A stretch of DNA of 64,000 nucleotides from Neobacillus rhizophilus (lineage in GTDB: Bacteria; Bacillota; Bacilli; Bacillales; Cytobacillaceae): positions 372,001 through 436,000 of the forward strand of contig NZ_JAGYPF010000005.1 in assembly GCF_018343535.1 (NCBI RefSeq), read 5' to 3'. Positions 52,042-60,226 of this stretch are shown piece after piece (position 1 is the stretch's first letter; every line of letters starts with the position of its first letter). Under the pieces are notes generated by a model, which saw only the letters and a program-made list of their open reading frames with translations, was not told where the DNA came from and ran no database searches. Made by a program: the position numbers and the translations under genes.

Positions 52042-53494
52042 TCAAGACCAGAAGCTGATTTTTGAAGTTAGTACACCAGGCCGGGTCGGATACAGCCTTC
52101 CGGAAATGGATGTTCCTGAAGCAGATGTTGCTGCGCTCCTTCCAGAAGGATATTTAAGGGAAGAGGAGCCGCTGCTCCCTGAGGTTTCTGAACTGGATAT
52201 CATGCGCCATTATACGTCCCTCTCCAGACGGAATCACGGTGTAGACTCCGGTTTTTATCCATTAGGTTCTTGTACGATGAAATACAATCCTAAGATTAAT
52301 GAGAATGTAGCCCGCTACAACGGGTTTGCGCATATTCACCCGCTCCAGGATGAAAGTTCCGTTCAAGGTGCGCTTGAGCTTTTATATGACCTTCAGCAGC
52401 ATTTAAAAGAAATTACCGGAATGGATGAAGTGACCTTACAGCCGGCAGCAGGTGCCCACGGAGAATGGACCGGATTGATGATGATTCGCGCATACCATGA
52501 AGCAAATGGCGACCTAAAACGGACTAAGGTTATCGTACCTGATTCCGCTCATGGTACAAACCCAGCTTCTGCTACAGTAGCAGGTCTTGAGACGGTTACA
52601 GTAAAGTCGAATGAAGATGGTCTTGTAGACTTAGAAGACTTAAGAAGAGTGGTGGGGGAGGATACAGCAGCATTAATGCTGACTAACCCAAATACGCTTG
52701 GCCTTTTTGAAGAAAACATTGTCGAAATTGCTGAAATCGTCCATGAAGCTGGCGGTAAGGTTTATTACGACGGGGCAAACCTAAACGCAGTTCTATCAAA
52801 AGCCCGCCCGGGTGATATGGGCTTTGACGTAGTCCACTTGAATCTTCATAAAACGTTTACTGGCCCGCACGGAGGCGGCGGTCCAGGTTCCGGTCCTGTC
52901 GGTGTGAAGGCAGATTTAATTCCGTTCCTGCCAAGACCGGTTATTGCCAAACGAGGCGACGAGTATGTCCTGGATTATGATCGTCCGCAATCAATTGGCC
53001 GCGTTAAGCCATACTACGGAAACTTTGGCATTAACGTCCGCGCATATACCTATATTCGGTCTATGGGACCAGACGGCTTAAAAGCAGTGACTGAATATGC
53101 TGTTTTAAATGCTAACTATATGATGAGAAGATTGGCGGAGTATTATGATCTGCCGTTTGACAGACATTGTAAGCATGAGTTTGTATTAAGCGGAAGGCGC
53201 CAGAAGAAATTGGGCGTCCGTACATTGGATATTGCGAAGCGACTGCTTGATTTCGGCTTCCATCCGCCAACCATTTACTTCCCATTAAATGTGGAAGAAT
53301 GTATCATGATTGAGCCGACAGAAACAGAATCTAAGGAAACGTTAGATTCCTTTATCGACATCATGATCCAAATCGCCAAGGAAGCGGAGGAAAATCCGGA
53401 AATAGTCCAGGAGGCTCCGCACACAACCGTGGTAGGCCGCTTAGATGAAACTACAGCTGCGCGTAAGCCAGTTTTACGATATCAGAATGCATAA
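52034..53494 (+). CDS. gcvPB: Glycine dehydrogenase subunit 2 (GcvPB)
   Basis: PLP-binding half of the split P protein. The cofactor Lys273 is in LNLHKTFTGPHGGGGPG and the cofactor-contact sequence AHGTNPAS is near residue 175. 486 residues. The ATG lies inside the end of gcvPA behind TTGGGGGA. GcvH is not in the window, but lipM, which lipoylates it, is. Confidence 0.97.
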   Translation: MHNQDQKLIFEVSTPGRVGYSLPEMDVPEADVAALLPEGYLREEEPLLPEVSELDIMRHYTSLSRRNHGVDSGFYPLGSCTMKYNPKINENVARYNGFAHIHPLQDESSVQGALELLYDLQQHLKEITGMDEVTLQPAAGAHGEWTGLMMIRAYHEANGDLKRTKVIVPDSAHGTNPASATVAGLETVTVKSNEDGLVDLEDLRRVVGEDTAALMLTNPNTLGLFEENIVEIAEIVHEAGGKVYYDGANLNAVLSKARPGDMGFDVVHLNLHKTFTGPHGGGGPGSGPVGVKADLIPFLPRPVIAKRGDEYVLDYDRPQSIGRVKPYYGNFGINVRAYTYIRSMGPDGLKAVTEYAVLNANYMMRRLAEYYDLPFDRHCKHEFVLSGRRQKKLGVRTLDIAKRLLDFGFHPPTIYFPLNVEECIMIEPTETESKETLDSFIDIMIQIAKEAEENPEIVQEAPHTTVVGRLDETTAARKPVLRYQNA

Positions 53495-53500
53495 AAAGAT

Positions 53501-53536
53501 AAACAGGCTCTGGATTGCTCCAGAGCTTGTTTTTGT
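53501..53536 (+). terminator. Terminator of the gcv operon
   Basis: AACAGGCTCTGGA pairs with TCCAGAGCTTGTT (one wobble), followed by T's. Confidence 0.85.
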
Positions 53537-53555
53537 TAGGGCTTTTTATTAAAGT

Positions 53556-53640
53556 TGCCAATAGATTGGGGAGATTCGCCAATAGACGTGGAGAATTCGC
53601 CAATAGACTTGTCAAATACGCCAATAGAACGTATTGGTGG
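53556..53640. repeat. 21-bp direct repeats (CGCCAATAGA type)
   Basis: Four copies of a GCCAATAGA-centred unit in 21-bp register at about 53557, 53578, 53599 and 53620, with the spacer GTGGAGAATT varying between copies. On the minus strand they encode a repetitive LLAN-type peptide lacking a ribosome site, so this is more likely a dispersed non-coding repeat than a gene. Confidence 0.7.
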
Positions 53641-53666
53641 CCCATTTTTTAATAAAAATCAATATA

Positions 53667-53692
53667 AAAGGCCCCAGAAAAGTTCTGGAGCC
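53667..53692 (-). terminator. Possible terminator of yqhL
   Basis: CCAGAA pairs with TTCTGG, extended by GGC/GCC with a bulge. On the minus strand it is followed by TTTTATATTG. Confidence 0.5.
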
Positions 53693-53704
53693 CATTAATT
53701 ACGA

Positions 53705-54088
53705 TTATTTTTTGGCTTTCACTTTACCAGACCACTTTTTGAACCCGCCTTGAAGCTGGGTTAGATCCTTGTAGCCTTTTTTGTGTAAAAATTGAGCTGC
53801 ACGAGCACTGCGCATGCCACTTTGGCAATATAAATAAACAGGCATGTCCGGTCTAATTTCTTTCATGCGCATTCTAATTTGTGACATTGGAATATTTCGT
53901 GCTCCTAAAATATGTCCGCCTTCAAATTCATTTGGTTCACGAACATCAATCAGCTGTGCCTTTCTGTATCCTGTACGGAATTCCTCTTCTGTTACTGTTT
54001 TTACAATCCTTTTTTGATAAAAAAAAGTAAAAACAGAGTAGATGATAACCGCTACGACAATGATTAATAAAACATAAAGTGAATTCAA
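53705..54088 (-). CDS. yqhL: Membrane-anchored rhodanese-like protein YqhL
   Basis: 127 residues. A TM helix (about 4-23) is followed by a single rhodanese domain with the active-site loop C88-QSGMRS and the ID-VREPNE motif. It likely transfers sulfane sulfur at the inner face of the membrane. A GGGGGC-type site precedes the start. Position and size match B. subtilis yqhL. Confidence 0.92.
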   Translation of the reverse strand: MNSLYVLLIIVVAVIIYSVFTFFYQKRIVKTVTEEEFRTGYRKAQLIDVREPNEFEGGHILGARNIPMSQIRMRMKEIRPDMPVYLYCQSGMRSARAAQFLHKKGYKDLTQLQGGFKKWSGKVKAKK

Positions 54089-54268
54089 CTTCTATTTGCC
54101 CCCTTCAAGCTTGTTGCACTAGTATTTATTATATAAGTCATTTTCTTAAAGATAAAGAAGAATGGACAAAAATCTTCTTAAAAAATTATACCAAAAACAT
54201 CTCATTTTGAAATTCCCCCTCATTTTGATAGACTAAGAAAGGAAATTATAAATAAACGAGGTTTTTCT

Positions 54269-55105
54269 ATGGAAAAAGAAATATGGTGGTTTATCGATTC
54301 TGGCAATAGTTCTCCTGCTTTTAATATGGCATTGGATGAAGCTTTGTTAGATTGGCACAGCGAGGGGAAGATTCCACCGGTGATCCGATTTTACGGCTGG
54401 AACCCGCCGACGCTGTCCGTTGGGTACTTTCAAAAGGTTGAAAAAGAAATTGATATGGAAGCAGTAAAAACACACGGGCTTGGATTTGTAAGAAGACCAA
54501 CTGGAGGCAGAGGGGTTCTCCATGAGCATGAACTGACATACAGCGTCATTGTTTCAGAGGAGCACCCAGCAATGCCAAAAACAGTTACTGAGGCTTATCG
54601 TGTTATTTCTGAAGGGATTTTAAAAGGATTTCATCAACTGGGACTAGAAGCATATTTTGCTGTTCCGAAAACAGTTGAGGAACGGGATGCCTTAAAAAAT
54701 CCTAGGTCCGCGGTTTGCTTTGATGCCCCCAGCTGGTATGAGTTGGTGGTGGAAGGGCGCAAGGTCGCAGGAAGTGCGCAAACACGGCAGAAGGGTGTCA
54801 TTCTCCAGCATGGATCGATCCTTTTGGACCTGGATGAAGACAAGCTTTTTAGCTTATTCAAATACCCGAATGACCGGGTGAAGGAGCGGATGAAAAAAGC
54901 TTTCAAGGATAAGGCTGTTGCCATTAATGCGATCAGTCCGCGAAGGATTGCTCTCGATGAGGCTAAGGAAGCTTTTTATAAAGGATTTGCAGAAGGTTTA
55001 AATATTGAGCTTGAATCCTATCAGTTGACAGATGAAGAGCTTGCCTATGTTAATAAGCTCGCCAAAGAACGGTATGAAAATGATGAGTGGAATTTTAAGA
55101 GATGA
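54269..55105 (+). CDS. lipM: Octanoyl-[GcvH]:protein N-octanoyltransferase precursor enzyme LipM
   Basis: Transfers octanoyl from acyl carrier protein to GcvH, the first step of lipoic acid assembly in Bacillus. 278 residues. The lipoate-ligase-like fold has RRPTGGRGVLHEHELTYSV, the catalytic Cys150 in SAVCFDAPS and the Lys-containing VAGSAQTR. ACGAGG precedes the ATG. Its neighbour is the glycine-cleavage operon whose H protein is the LipM substrate. Confidence 0.96.
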   Translation: MEKEIWWFIDSGNSSPAFNMALDEALLDWHSEGKIPPVIRFYGWNPPTLSVGYFQKVEKEIDMEAVKTHGLGFVRRPTGGRGVLHEHELTYSVIVSEEHPAMPKTVTEAYRVISEGILKGFHQLGLEAYFAVPKTVEERDALKNPRSAVCFDAPSWYELVVEGRKVAGSAQTRQKGVILQHGSILLDLDEDKLFSLFKYPNDRVKERMKKAFKDKAVAINAISPRRIALDEAKEAFYKGFAEGLNIELESYQLTDEELAYVNKLAKERYENDEWNFKR

Positions 55106-55111
55106 CTTGCT

Positions 55112-55136
55112 AAAGCGGCTTTGCCGCTTTTTTCCT
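55112..55136 (+). terminator. Terminator of lipM
   Basis: AAAGCGG pairs with CCGCTTT, followed by T's. Confidence 0.82.
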
Positions 55137-55266
55137 ATTTCATTGGAGGCAACCGGCGAAAATTGTTAAAATTTCTCGTTTTATAGCGAAAATTGCACTA
55201 TATCTTTTATTTTCTCGAGAATCTATTTATTTTAAAGTTTGACAAAATAATTGTTTTTTGCATGAC

Positions 55267-55315
55267 ATACAATATATAGGGGTGTCGAAAATATTTTCGG
55301 TACTATATATTGATT
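55267..55315 (+). promoter_or_regulatory. Two NrdR boxes upstream of nrdJ
   Basis: ATACAATATATAGGGG (55267-55282) and GGTACTATATATTGAT (55300-55315) each fit the NrdR consensus ACACWATATATWGTGT around CWATATATWG. Their matching bases are 33 bp apart, about three helical turns, which is the typical NrdR arrangement. ATP/dATP-loaded NrdR bound here should repress the reductase. A TTGACA at 55239 lacks a well-spaced -10. The rest of 55137-55423 has no gene. Confidence 0.8.
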
Positions 55316-55423
55316 TTTCCTGTTTTAATATGGTAACTTAAATTTATTAAAACAACTAGATAAGCAAAAGCTTACTAGATTCCTACACAAGATAGAGAAT
55401 ATATAGATAAAGGAGTTGTATTC

Positions 55424-56215
55424 ATGTCTGTAGTTTTTAGACAAGAATTGAATATTGATTTTGGGAGGTTGAATGAGGATATCCGCCTTTTTCCACAGGT
55501 GCACCCGGTCACCCCAGATATGAAAATAACTCACAAGGGTGTTTCGCGTTTGGTCATGCTCGACCGCTACACCTTCAAAGACACTGAAAAAATTACCCTC
55601 ACAAATGGCGACTTTGTTGTTCTTACGATTAAAGAAGATCCAAAATTCCCGGCACGCGGCTTAGGATACATTCAGGAAATCGATTGGGAGAAGAAGAAAG
55701 CTAAGGTTTTGGTTGAAGAGGAATTTAGAGGCGTCCTCGATGGTGAAGCAACAGAAACTGGAGTTATTTATAGTTCGCTGGATGTCATTGAGAAGCCGTT
55801 AGAGCTTTTCTATGAGCAGATTGCTAAACGTGTTGCGACTGGTATTGCTGCTGTAGAAGAGACGGAAGAGAAGCGCATCGAATGGACAGAAAAGTTTTAT
55901 CAAGAGCTAGTGAACTTGAACTTCATTCCGGCCGGCCGTGTTCTTTATGGTGCAGGCTCTGGTACTGAGGTAACTTATTTCAACTGCTATGTAATGCCGT
56001 TCGTAGCGGATTCTCGTGAAGGAATCTCTGACCACCGCAAGCAGGTAATGGAAATCATGAGCCGCGGCGGCGGTGTTGGAACTAATGGTTCGACATTACG
56101 GCCAAGAAACACCTTGGCAAGAGGTGTAAATGGCAAATCGTCTGGTTCGGTTTCTTGGTTGGATGATATTGCGAAGTTGACTCACCTTGTTGAGCAGGGT
56201 GGATCAAGACGTGGT
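55424..56215 (+). CDS. nrdJ: Class II (B12-dependent) ribonucleotide reductase NrdJ, exon 1 of 3
   Basis: Adenosylcobalamin-dependent reductase that makes deoxyribonucleotides. Exon 1 encodes residues 1-264. It has the N-terminal domain and FIPAGRVLYGAG, with C188 in YFNCYV, the redox-active cysteine. It ends at LVEQGGSRRG, normally followed by AQMIMLADWHPDI. Instead, the frame meets a TAA four codons later. Joining 55424-56215, 56543-57187 and 58398-59516 restores an 851-residue protein in phase. Without splicing, only an inactive fragment ending GKSA would be made. AAAGGAG precedes the ATG. Controlled by the NrdR boxes upstream. Confidence 0.93.
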
Positions 56216-56542
56216 AAATCAGCATAAGTGCCTCGTCTATAAATAAACCTCGTGAATTGCTGGGAACTCTTTAATAACCTGTTGGCTACAACGTGACCGG
56301 AAACGGTGAACGTGAATGCTTGAAAACAACGGTGGATAAAGACAATCAGCAGCCGAGCTCCTACGTTCTTGAATAGAATATGGAGAAGGTTCAACGACCA
56401 TCGAAAGCACACTAATAAGTGGAAGTGAGTAGAGTAGGGATCAAGTGATTCCGAAGCGCGAGGGCATTCTGAGAATGCAAGAGATGGTCTGAACTCTGGG
56501 GTGACCTAGAGAGTTGATGTAACGAATCAACGCAACATAATG
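56216..56542 (+). ncRNA. Group I intron 1 in nrdJ (327 nt, no ORF)
   Basis: Core elements are visible in order. P1 pairs the exon end AGACGTGGT with the intron GCCTCGTCT (56230-56238), with the U.G splice pair and one U.U mismatch. P4 pairs TGCTG (56258) with CAGCA (56347). P7 pairs GACCAT (56396-56401, in TTCAACGACCAT) with ATGGTC (56484-56489). The intron ends in G (56542), as group I introns do. The 5' exon ends in T. No protein is encoded, so mobility would need help from elsewhere. Confidence 0.9.
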
Positions 56543-57187
56543 GCGCAGATGATTATGCTGGCGGACTGGCATCCAGACATCATTGAATTCATTATTTCTA
56601 AAATGCAAAATCCGAGAATTCTAAGATTTTTAATTGAAAATACATCTGATGAAACAATCAAAAAACTTGCTAAAGAAAAACTGAAGTTTAAACCATTCAC
56701 CCTTCAAGAAGAAGCGATGTACCAAGGAATTGTAAATTATAAGAACATTCCTGGTTATGGTGGCTTCAGTGAATCAATTATTGCAGATGCTGAGGAAAAA
56801 CTAGCAACTGGCGGTACTTATTCAGTTCATAATCCAGAGTTCCTCACTGGAGCAAACATCTCTGTTTGCTTAACGAAAGAATTTATGGAAGCTGTTGAAA
56901 ATGATGGTGAATATGAACTTCGTTTCCCTTACGTAGAAAACTACGACCAAGAGGAAATGAAAATCTATAATGAAAAATGGCATGAAGTTGGAGACGTTCG
57001 TGAGTGGGAAAGACTTGGTCACAAAGTTCGAGTCTACAAAAAAATTAAGGCAAAAGAACTTTGGAACTTAGTTAACATTTGCGCAACGTACTCTGCTGAA
57101 CCGGGAATATTCTTCATCGATAATGCCAATGACATGACGAATGCTAAAGCATATGGTCAGCAGGTAGTAGCAACGAATCCGTGTGGT
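56543..57187 (+). CDS. nrdJ: NrdJ exon 2 of 3
   Basis: Encodes residues 265-479, from AQMIMLADWHPDI to VVATNPCG. It ends immediately after C478-G479 of the NPCGE motif, whose Cys is the thiyl-radical residue of class II reductases. The exon is exactly 215 codons. An ATG at 56540 and the downstream extension KVA are artefacts of reading into intron sequence. Confidence 0.92.
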
Positions 57188-58397
57188 AAAGTAGCTTAGT
57201 TTGCCTCACGTTAAAAATTGCGGAATAAAGCGGGAAGGCTGAGATGCTAATCCGAACCGAAGGCTAGATGTAAAAATCTAGTCAGGGGCAACGCATAGAT
57301 GGTGAACCTGCACTTGCAGAATATAATCCATCCACGAGGCCGCAACATTACACACAAATCCTAGTCAGTACATTTTGAATGGATGAATTTAGGTGATTAA
57401 GGTGAATAGAGGGTATGCGGGCTTTTACAAAGGATATTATTTAAGAAGTTCGTATGAATACGCGTTTGCAAAATACCTTGATTTTTATTCGATTCAATGG
57501 AGCTATGAGGATCAAGTATTTGATCTGGGTTATAAGTTGTATAAGCCCGACTTTTTCTTTTACGATAAAGATAATAGGCTTGTAAAAATAGTGGAAATTA
57601 AGGCAAGAAATACAGAAGTAAAAAAGAATGCAAGAAGAGACCTAAAAACCATTGAAGAAAAATACCACATAAAATGTGAACTTGTTTCTTATGAGGAATT
57701 GCTTAAGATTTATAAGGAGTTGCCATTTTTCTTTAACATCAACCATTAGTGAATGGATAAATTCCAGTGAAACTACGATAAATAAGGCTGCTTTTGGTGA
57801 ACTTAACGGGCATTATAATCTTAAGCACAATAAAAATTCCAAAAAGAGGATCGGTGAACACACTAAAAAGTTATGGGCTACTGAGGGTACTACAAAGCAA
57901 AGAATGATTGAGGGATTAAGAAAATCTGGTTTGGCACAAAAAGGTAAATTAAAGAAGGAAAGACAAACTAGATTTTGTGAGGTATGTGGGCAAAAATTTA
58001 TTGTAATAGTAACTTCCCCTCAAAAATTTTGTAGTCAATCATGTGCTGGTAAAGTTGCAATAAAAAAAGCAACAGATATTTATGTGGGCAATAGATTAAA
58101 GATTCATGAAGCTATTAAAGATTATATTATTCAATGGTCAAAGGAAAACAGAGAAATTGTACTTGAAACTCCATTAAATAAAATAAAAACCACTATTAAG
58201 CCATTACTAGATGACATCCAAAAACATTTCGGGGTGAAAGATTTCAGAGTCATTTCAAAAGCAGTTTTTGGAGAAGATCGTGGAAGAAAAGAATTGATTA
58301 AATACATGAAACAAGTGTGTAATGAAAAGGTATGCTGAACTTACAGGAATAAAACTGTAAGAACTATTGGATAAAAAGCCAATGGGATAACAAATTG
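57188..58397 (+). ncRNA. Group I intron 2 in nrdJ (1210 nt, with endonuclease ORF)
   Basis: P1 pairs exon CGTGTGGT with intron GCCTCACG (57203-57210), with a U.G splice pair and one U.U mismatch. A P7-like GATGG (57298-57302) pairs with CCATC (57328-57332), flanking the P8-like hairpin CTGCA/TGCAG (57308-57319). The intron ends in G at 58397 after hairpins CTTACAG/CTGTAAG and ATTGG/CCAAT. The endonuclease gene sits after the P7 strand, in the peripheral P9 region. The core is less textbook than intron 1, but splice-junction evidence is strong. Confidence 0.85.
57402..58338 (+). pseudogene. Intron-encoded homing endonuclease, frameshifted
   Basis: Part 1 (to TAG 57749) resembles a PD-(D/E)xK nuclease: SSYEYAFAKYLDFY, then YKPDFFFYDK and IVEIKAR. 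Part 2 lies in the +1 frame and has TTINKAAFGELNGHYN, a NUMOD3-like segment (KRIGEHTKKLWATEG), and a zinc finger CEVC with FCSQSC. Removing one T from TTTTT at 57726-57730 joins the two into about 311 residues. GTG 57402 has AGGTGA upstream; GTG 57393 is an alternative. The enzyme would cut intronless nrdJ, so this copy is probably inactive or recently broken. Confidence 0.78.
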
Positions 58398-59516
58398 GAA
58401 CAACCACTCGCACCATTTTCCGTCTGTAACCTTGCTGCAGTAAACCTTGCAGAAATGGCAGATAAGGAAACTAAAACAGTTGACTTTGAAAAGTTAAAAA
58501 ATACAGTAGCAGTCGGCGTCCGCATGCAGGACAACGTCATCAATGCTACTCCATACTTCTTGGAAGAAAACAAAAAGCAAGCACTCGGTGAACGCCGCGT
58601 CGGTCTTGGGGTAATGGGTCTGCACGACCTGCTTATCTACTGCGAGACTGAGTACGGTTCACCTGAAGGAAATAAGCTGGTCGATCAAGTTTTCGAAACA
58701 ATTGCAACTACAGCCTACAAAGAATCCGTTGAATTGGCGAAAGAAAAGGGAAGCTTCCCATTCTTAACTGGTGAAACACTTGAGGAAACAAACCGCTTAC
58801 GCCAAGCATTCATCAATACCGGATTTATGAAGAAAATGCCTGAAGAAATCCGTGAATCTATTGTGGAAAACGGAATAAGGAATTCTCATTTGCTAACTGT
58901 TGCTCCAACGGGTTCCACTGGTACCATGGTTGGCGTTTCAACGGGATTAGAACCTTATTTCTCATTCTCATATTTCCGCAGCGGACGCCTTGGTAAATTT
59001 ATCGAAGTAAAAGCAGACATCGTTCAAGAGTATTTAGACCGTAACCCAGAAGCAGATTCAAGTAACCTGCCAAACTGGTTTGTCACTGCGATGAATCTTG
59101 CTCCTGAAGCACACGCAGATGTCCAATGTGTCATCCAGCGCTGGATTGACAGTTCCATCAGTAAAACAGTTAATGCACCAAAAGGATACAGCGTTGAGCA
59201 GGTTGAAAAGGTATACGAGCGTTTATACCGCGGCGGTGCAAAAGGCGGTACTGTCTATGTAGACGGTTCACGCGATTCTCAGGTTTTAACATTGAAAGCT
59301 GAAGAAAACACAAATGAACAATTATCTATCTTTGAAAAAGAAGATAAGCAGCATGTAGTCTTAGTCGAAACCATCACTGACCTTCGTTCAACGGATGTAA
59401 CGATTGGTTCTGAAGTCGGCAACACATGCCCAGTATGCCGCAAAGGAAAAGTTAAAGAAATCGGCGGCTGTAATACATGTACTAACTGTGGCGCACAATT
59501 AAAGTGTGGACTATAA
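58398..59516 (+). CDS. nrdJ: NrdJ exon 3 of 3
   Basis: Encodes residues 480-851, beginning EQPLAPFSVCNLAAVN. Glu480 completes the split NPCG-E catalytic motif. Further landmarks are APTGSTGTMVGVSTGLEP and the C-terminal Cys-rich tail (CPVC, then CNTCTNC and the final CGL), which holds zinc-finger and redox-shuttle cysteines. The TTG at 58395 that seems to start it is the last intron codon. The gene ends with its own terminator. Confidence 0.93.
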   Translation, partial: EQPLAPFSVCNLAAVNLAEMADKETKTVDFEKLKNTVAVGVRMQDNVINATPYFLEENKKQALGERRVGLGVMGLHDLLIYCETEYGSPEGNKLVDQVFETIATTAYKESVELAKEKGSFPFLTGETLEETNRLRQAFINTGFMKKMPEEIRESIVENGIRNSHLLTVAPTGSTGTMVGVSTGLEPYFSFSYFRSGRLGKFIEVKADIVQEYLDRNPEADSSNLPNWFVTAMNLAPEAHADVQCVIQRWIDSSISKTVNAPKGYSVEQVEKVYERLYRGGAKGGTVYVDGSRDSQVLTLKAEENTNEQLSIFEKEDKQHVVLVETITDLRSTDVTIGSEVGNTCPVCRKGKVKEIGGCNTCTNCGAQLKCGL

Positions 59517-59525
59517 AATGATTTT

Positions 59526-59562
59526 GAGAGAGGATGGAGATATACTCCATTCTCTTATTTTT
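59526..59562 (+). terminator. Terminator of nrdJ
   Basis: GAGAGGATGGAG pairs with CTCCATTCTC around ATATA (one mismatch), followed by TTATTTTTT. Confidence 0.85.
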
Positions 59563-59686
59563 TATATTCATTCATAAAAATTATGTCAATATAATTTTGT
59601 GGTTGGATTGTAATTTCCTTGTGACCCATCTGTTATGCATCCCTTGTATAGTGTAGATATCAAATCACTCAAGGGGGAATAACAAA

Positions 59687-60139
59687 ATGTTAAAGAAAAT
59701 CATCCCAGCACTTGCTATGACAGCAGCCTTAACAACGTCTTTGTTAGCCACCCTGGGTGATAAAGCAGAAGCAGCATATTATCATACAAAAGCAATTTCC
59801 GTAGCAAAGGCAAATCTTGGTGTTCCATATAGATGGGGAGGCATATCCCCAAGTGGTTTTGACTGCTCTGGTCTTGTAAAATACTCTTACAGTAAAGCTG
59901 GAATCTGGCTGCCACGAACAGCCGCTGATATGTTCAATAATCGAGGGTATCGTGTCGGCAGTCTTCAGCCCGGCGATTTAATGTTCTTCGCCCCAACAAA
60001 AGCAAGCAGACCAACCCACGTGGCTATGTATATTGGAGCAGGCAAAATGATTATGGCATCATCTTCTAAAGGGGTTATGATCACTTACACAAGCAATACC
60101 TATTGGAAGCCAAAATACATTGGCGCTAAGCGTATATAA
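59687..60139 (+). CDS. Secreted NlpC/P60 cell-wall peptidase
   Basis: 150-residue protein with a signal peptide (about 1-29, cleavage near AEA-AYY) and one NlpC/P60 domain. The catalytic Cys60 is in FDCSGL and the His111 in THVAMYIG, with the PYRWGG opening. It probably cuts gamma-D-Glu-meso-DAP bonds in peptidoglycan. AAGGGGG precedes the ATG. It has no SH3 or LysM targeting repeat, unlike B. subtilis LytE and CwlS. Single gene. Confidence 0.93.
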   Translation: MLKKIIPALAMTAALTTSLLATLGDKAEAAYYHTKAISVAKANLGVPYRWGGISPSGFDCSGLVKYSYSKAGIWLPRTAADMFNNRGYRVGSLQPGDLMFFAPTKASRPTHVAMYIGAGKMIMASSSKGVMITYTSNTYWKPKYIGAKRI

Positions 60140-60146
60140 AATGATT

Positions 60147-60186
60147 CAGAACATCTCGGCTAAGCGTCGGTGTTCTTTTTTATTAT
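60147..60186 (+). terminator. Terminator of the NlpC/P60 gene
   Basis: AGAACA pairs with TGTTCT, followed by TTTTTT. Confidence 0.7.
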
Positions 60187-60226
60187 ATTTAATAATACTT
60201 GCACGAAATAACGTTAAGACAAAATG

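Noticed and set aside
53451..53645. Minus-strand ORF with LLAN repeats
   Set aside because: It arises from the 21-bp DNA repeat, has no ribosome site and overlaps the gcvPB end.
55424..59516. Inteins instead of introns in nrdJ
   Set aside because: In-frame stops come right after both junctions, and no intein Cys/Ser and His-Asn motifs are present.
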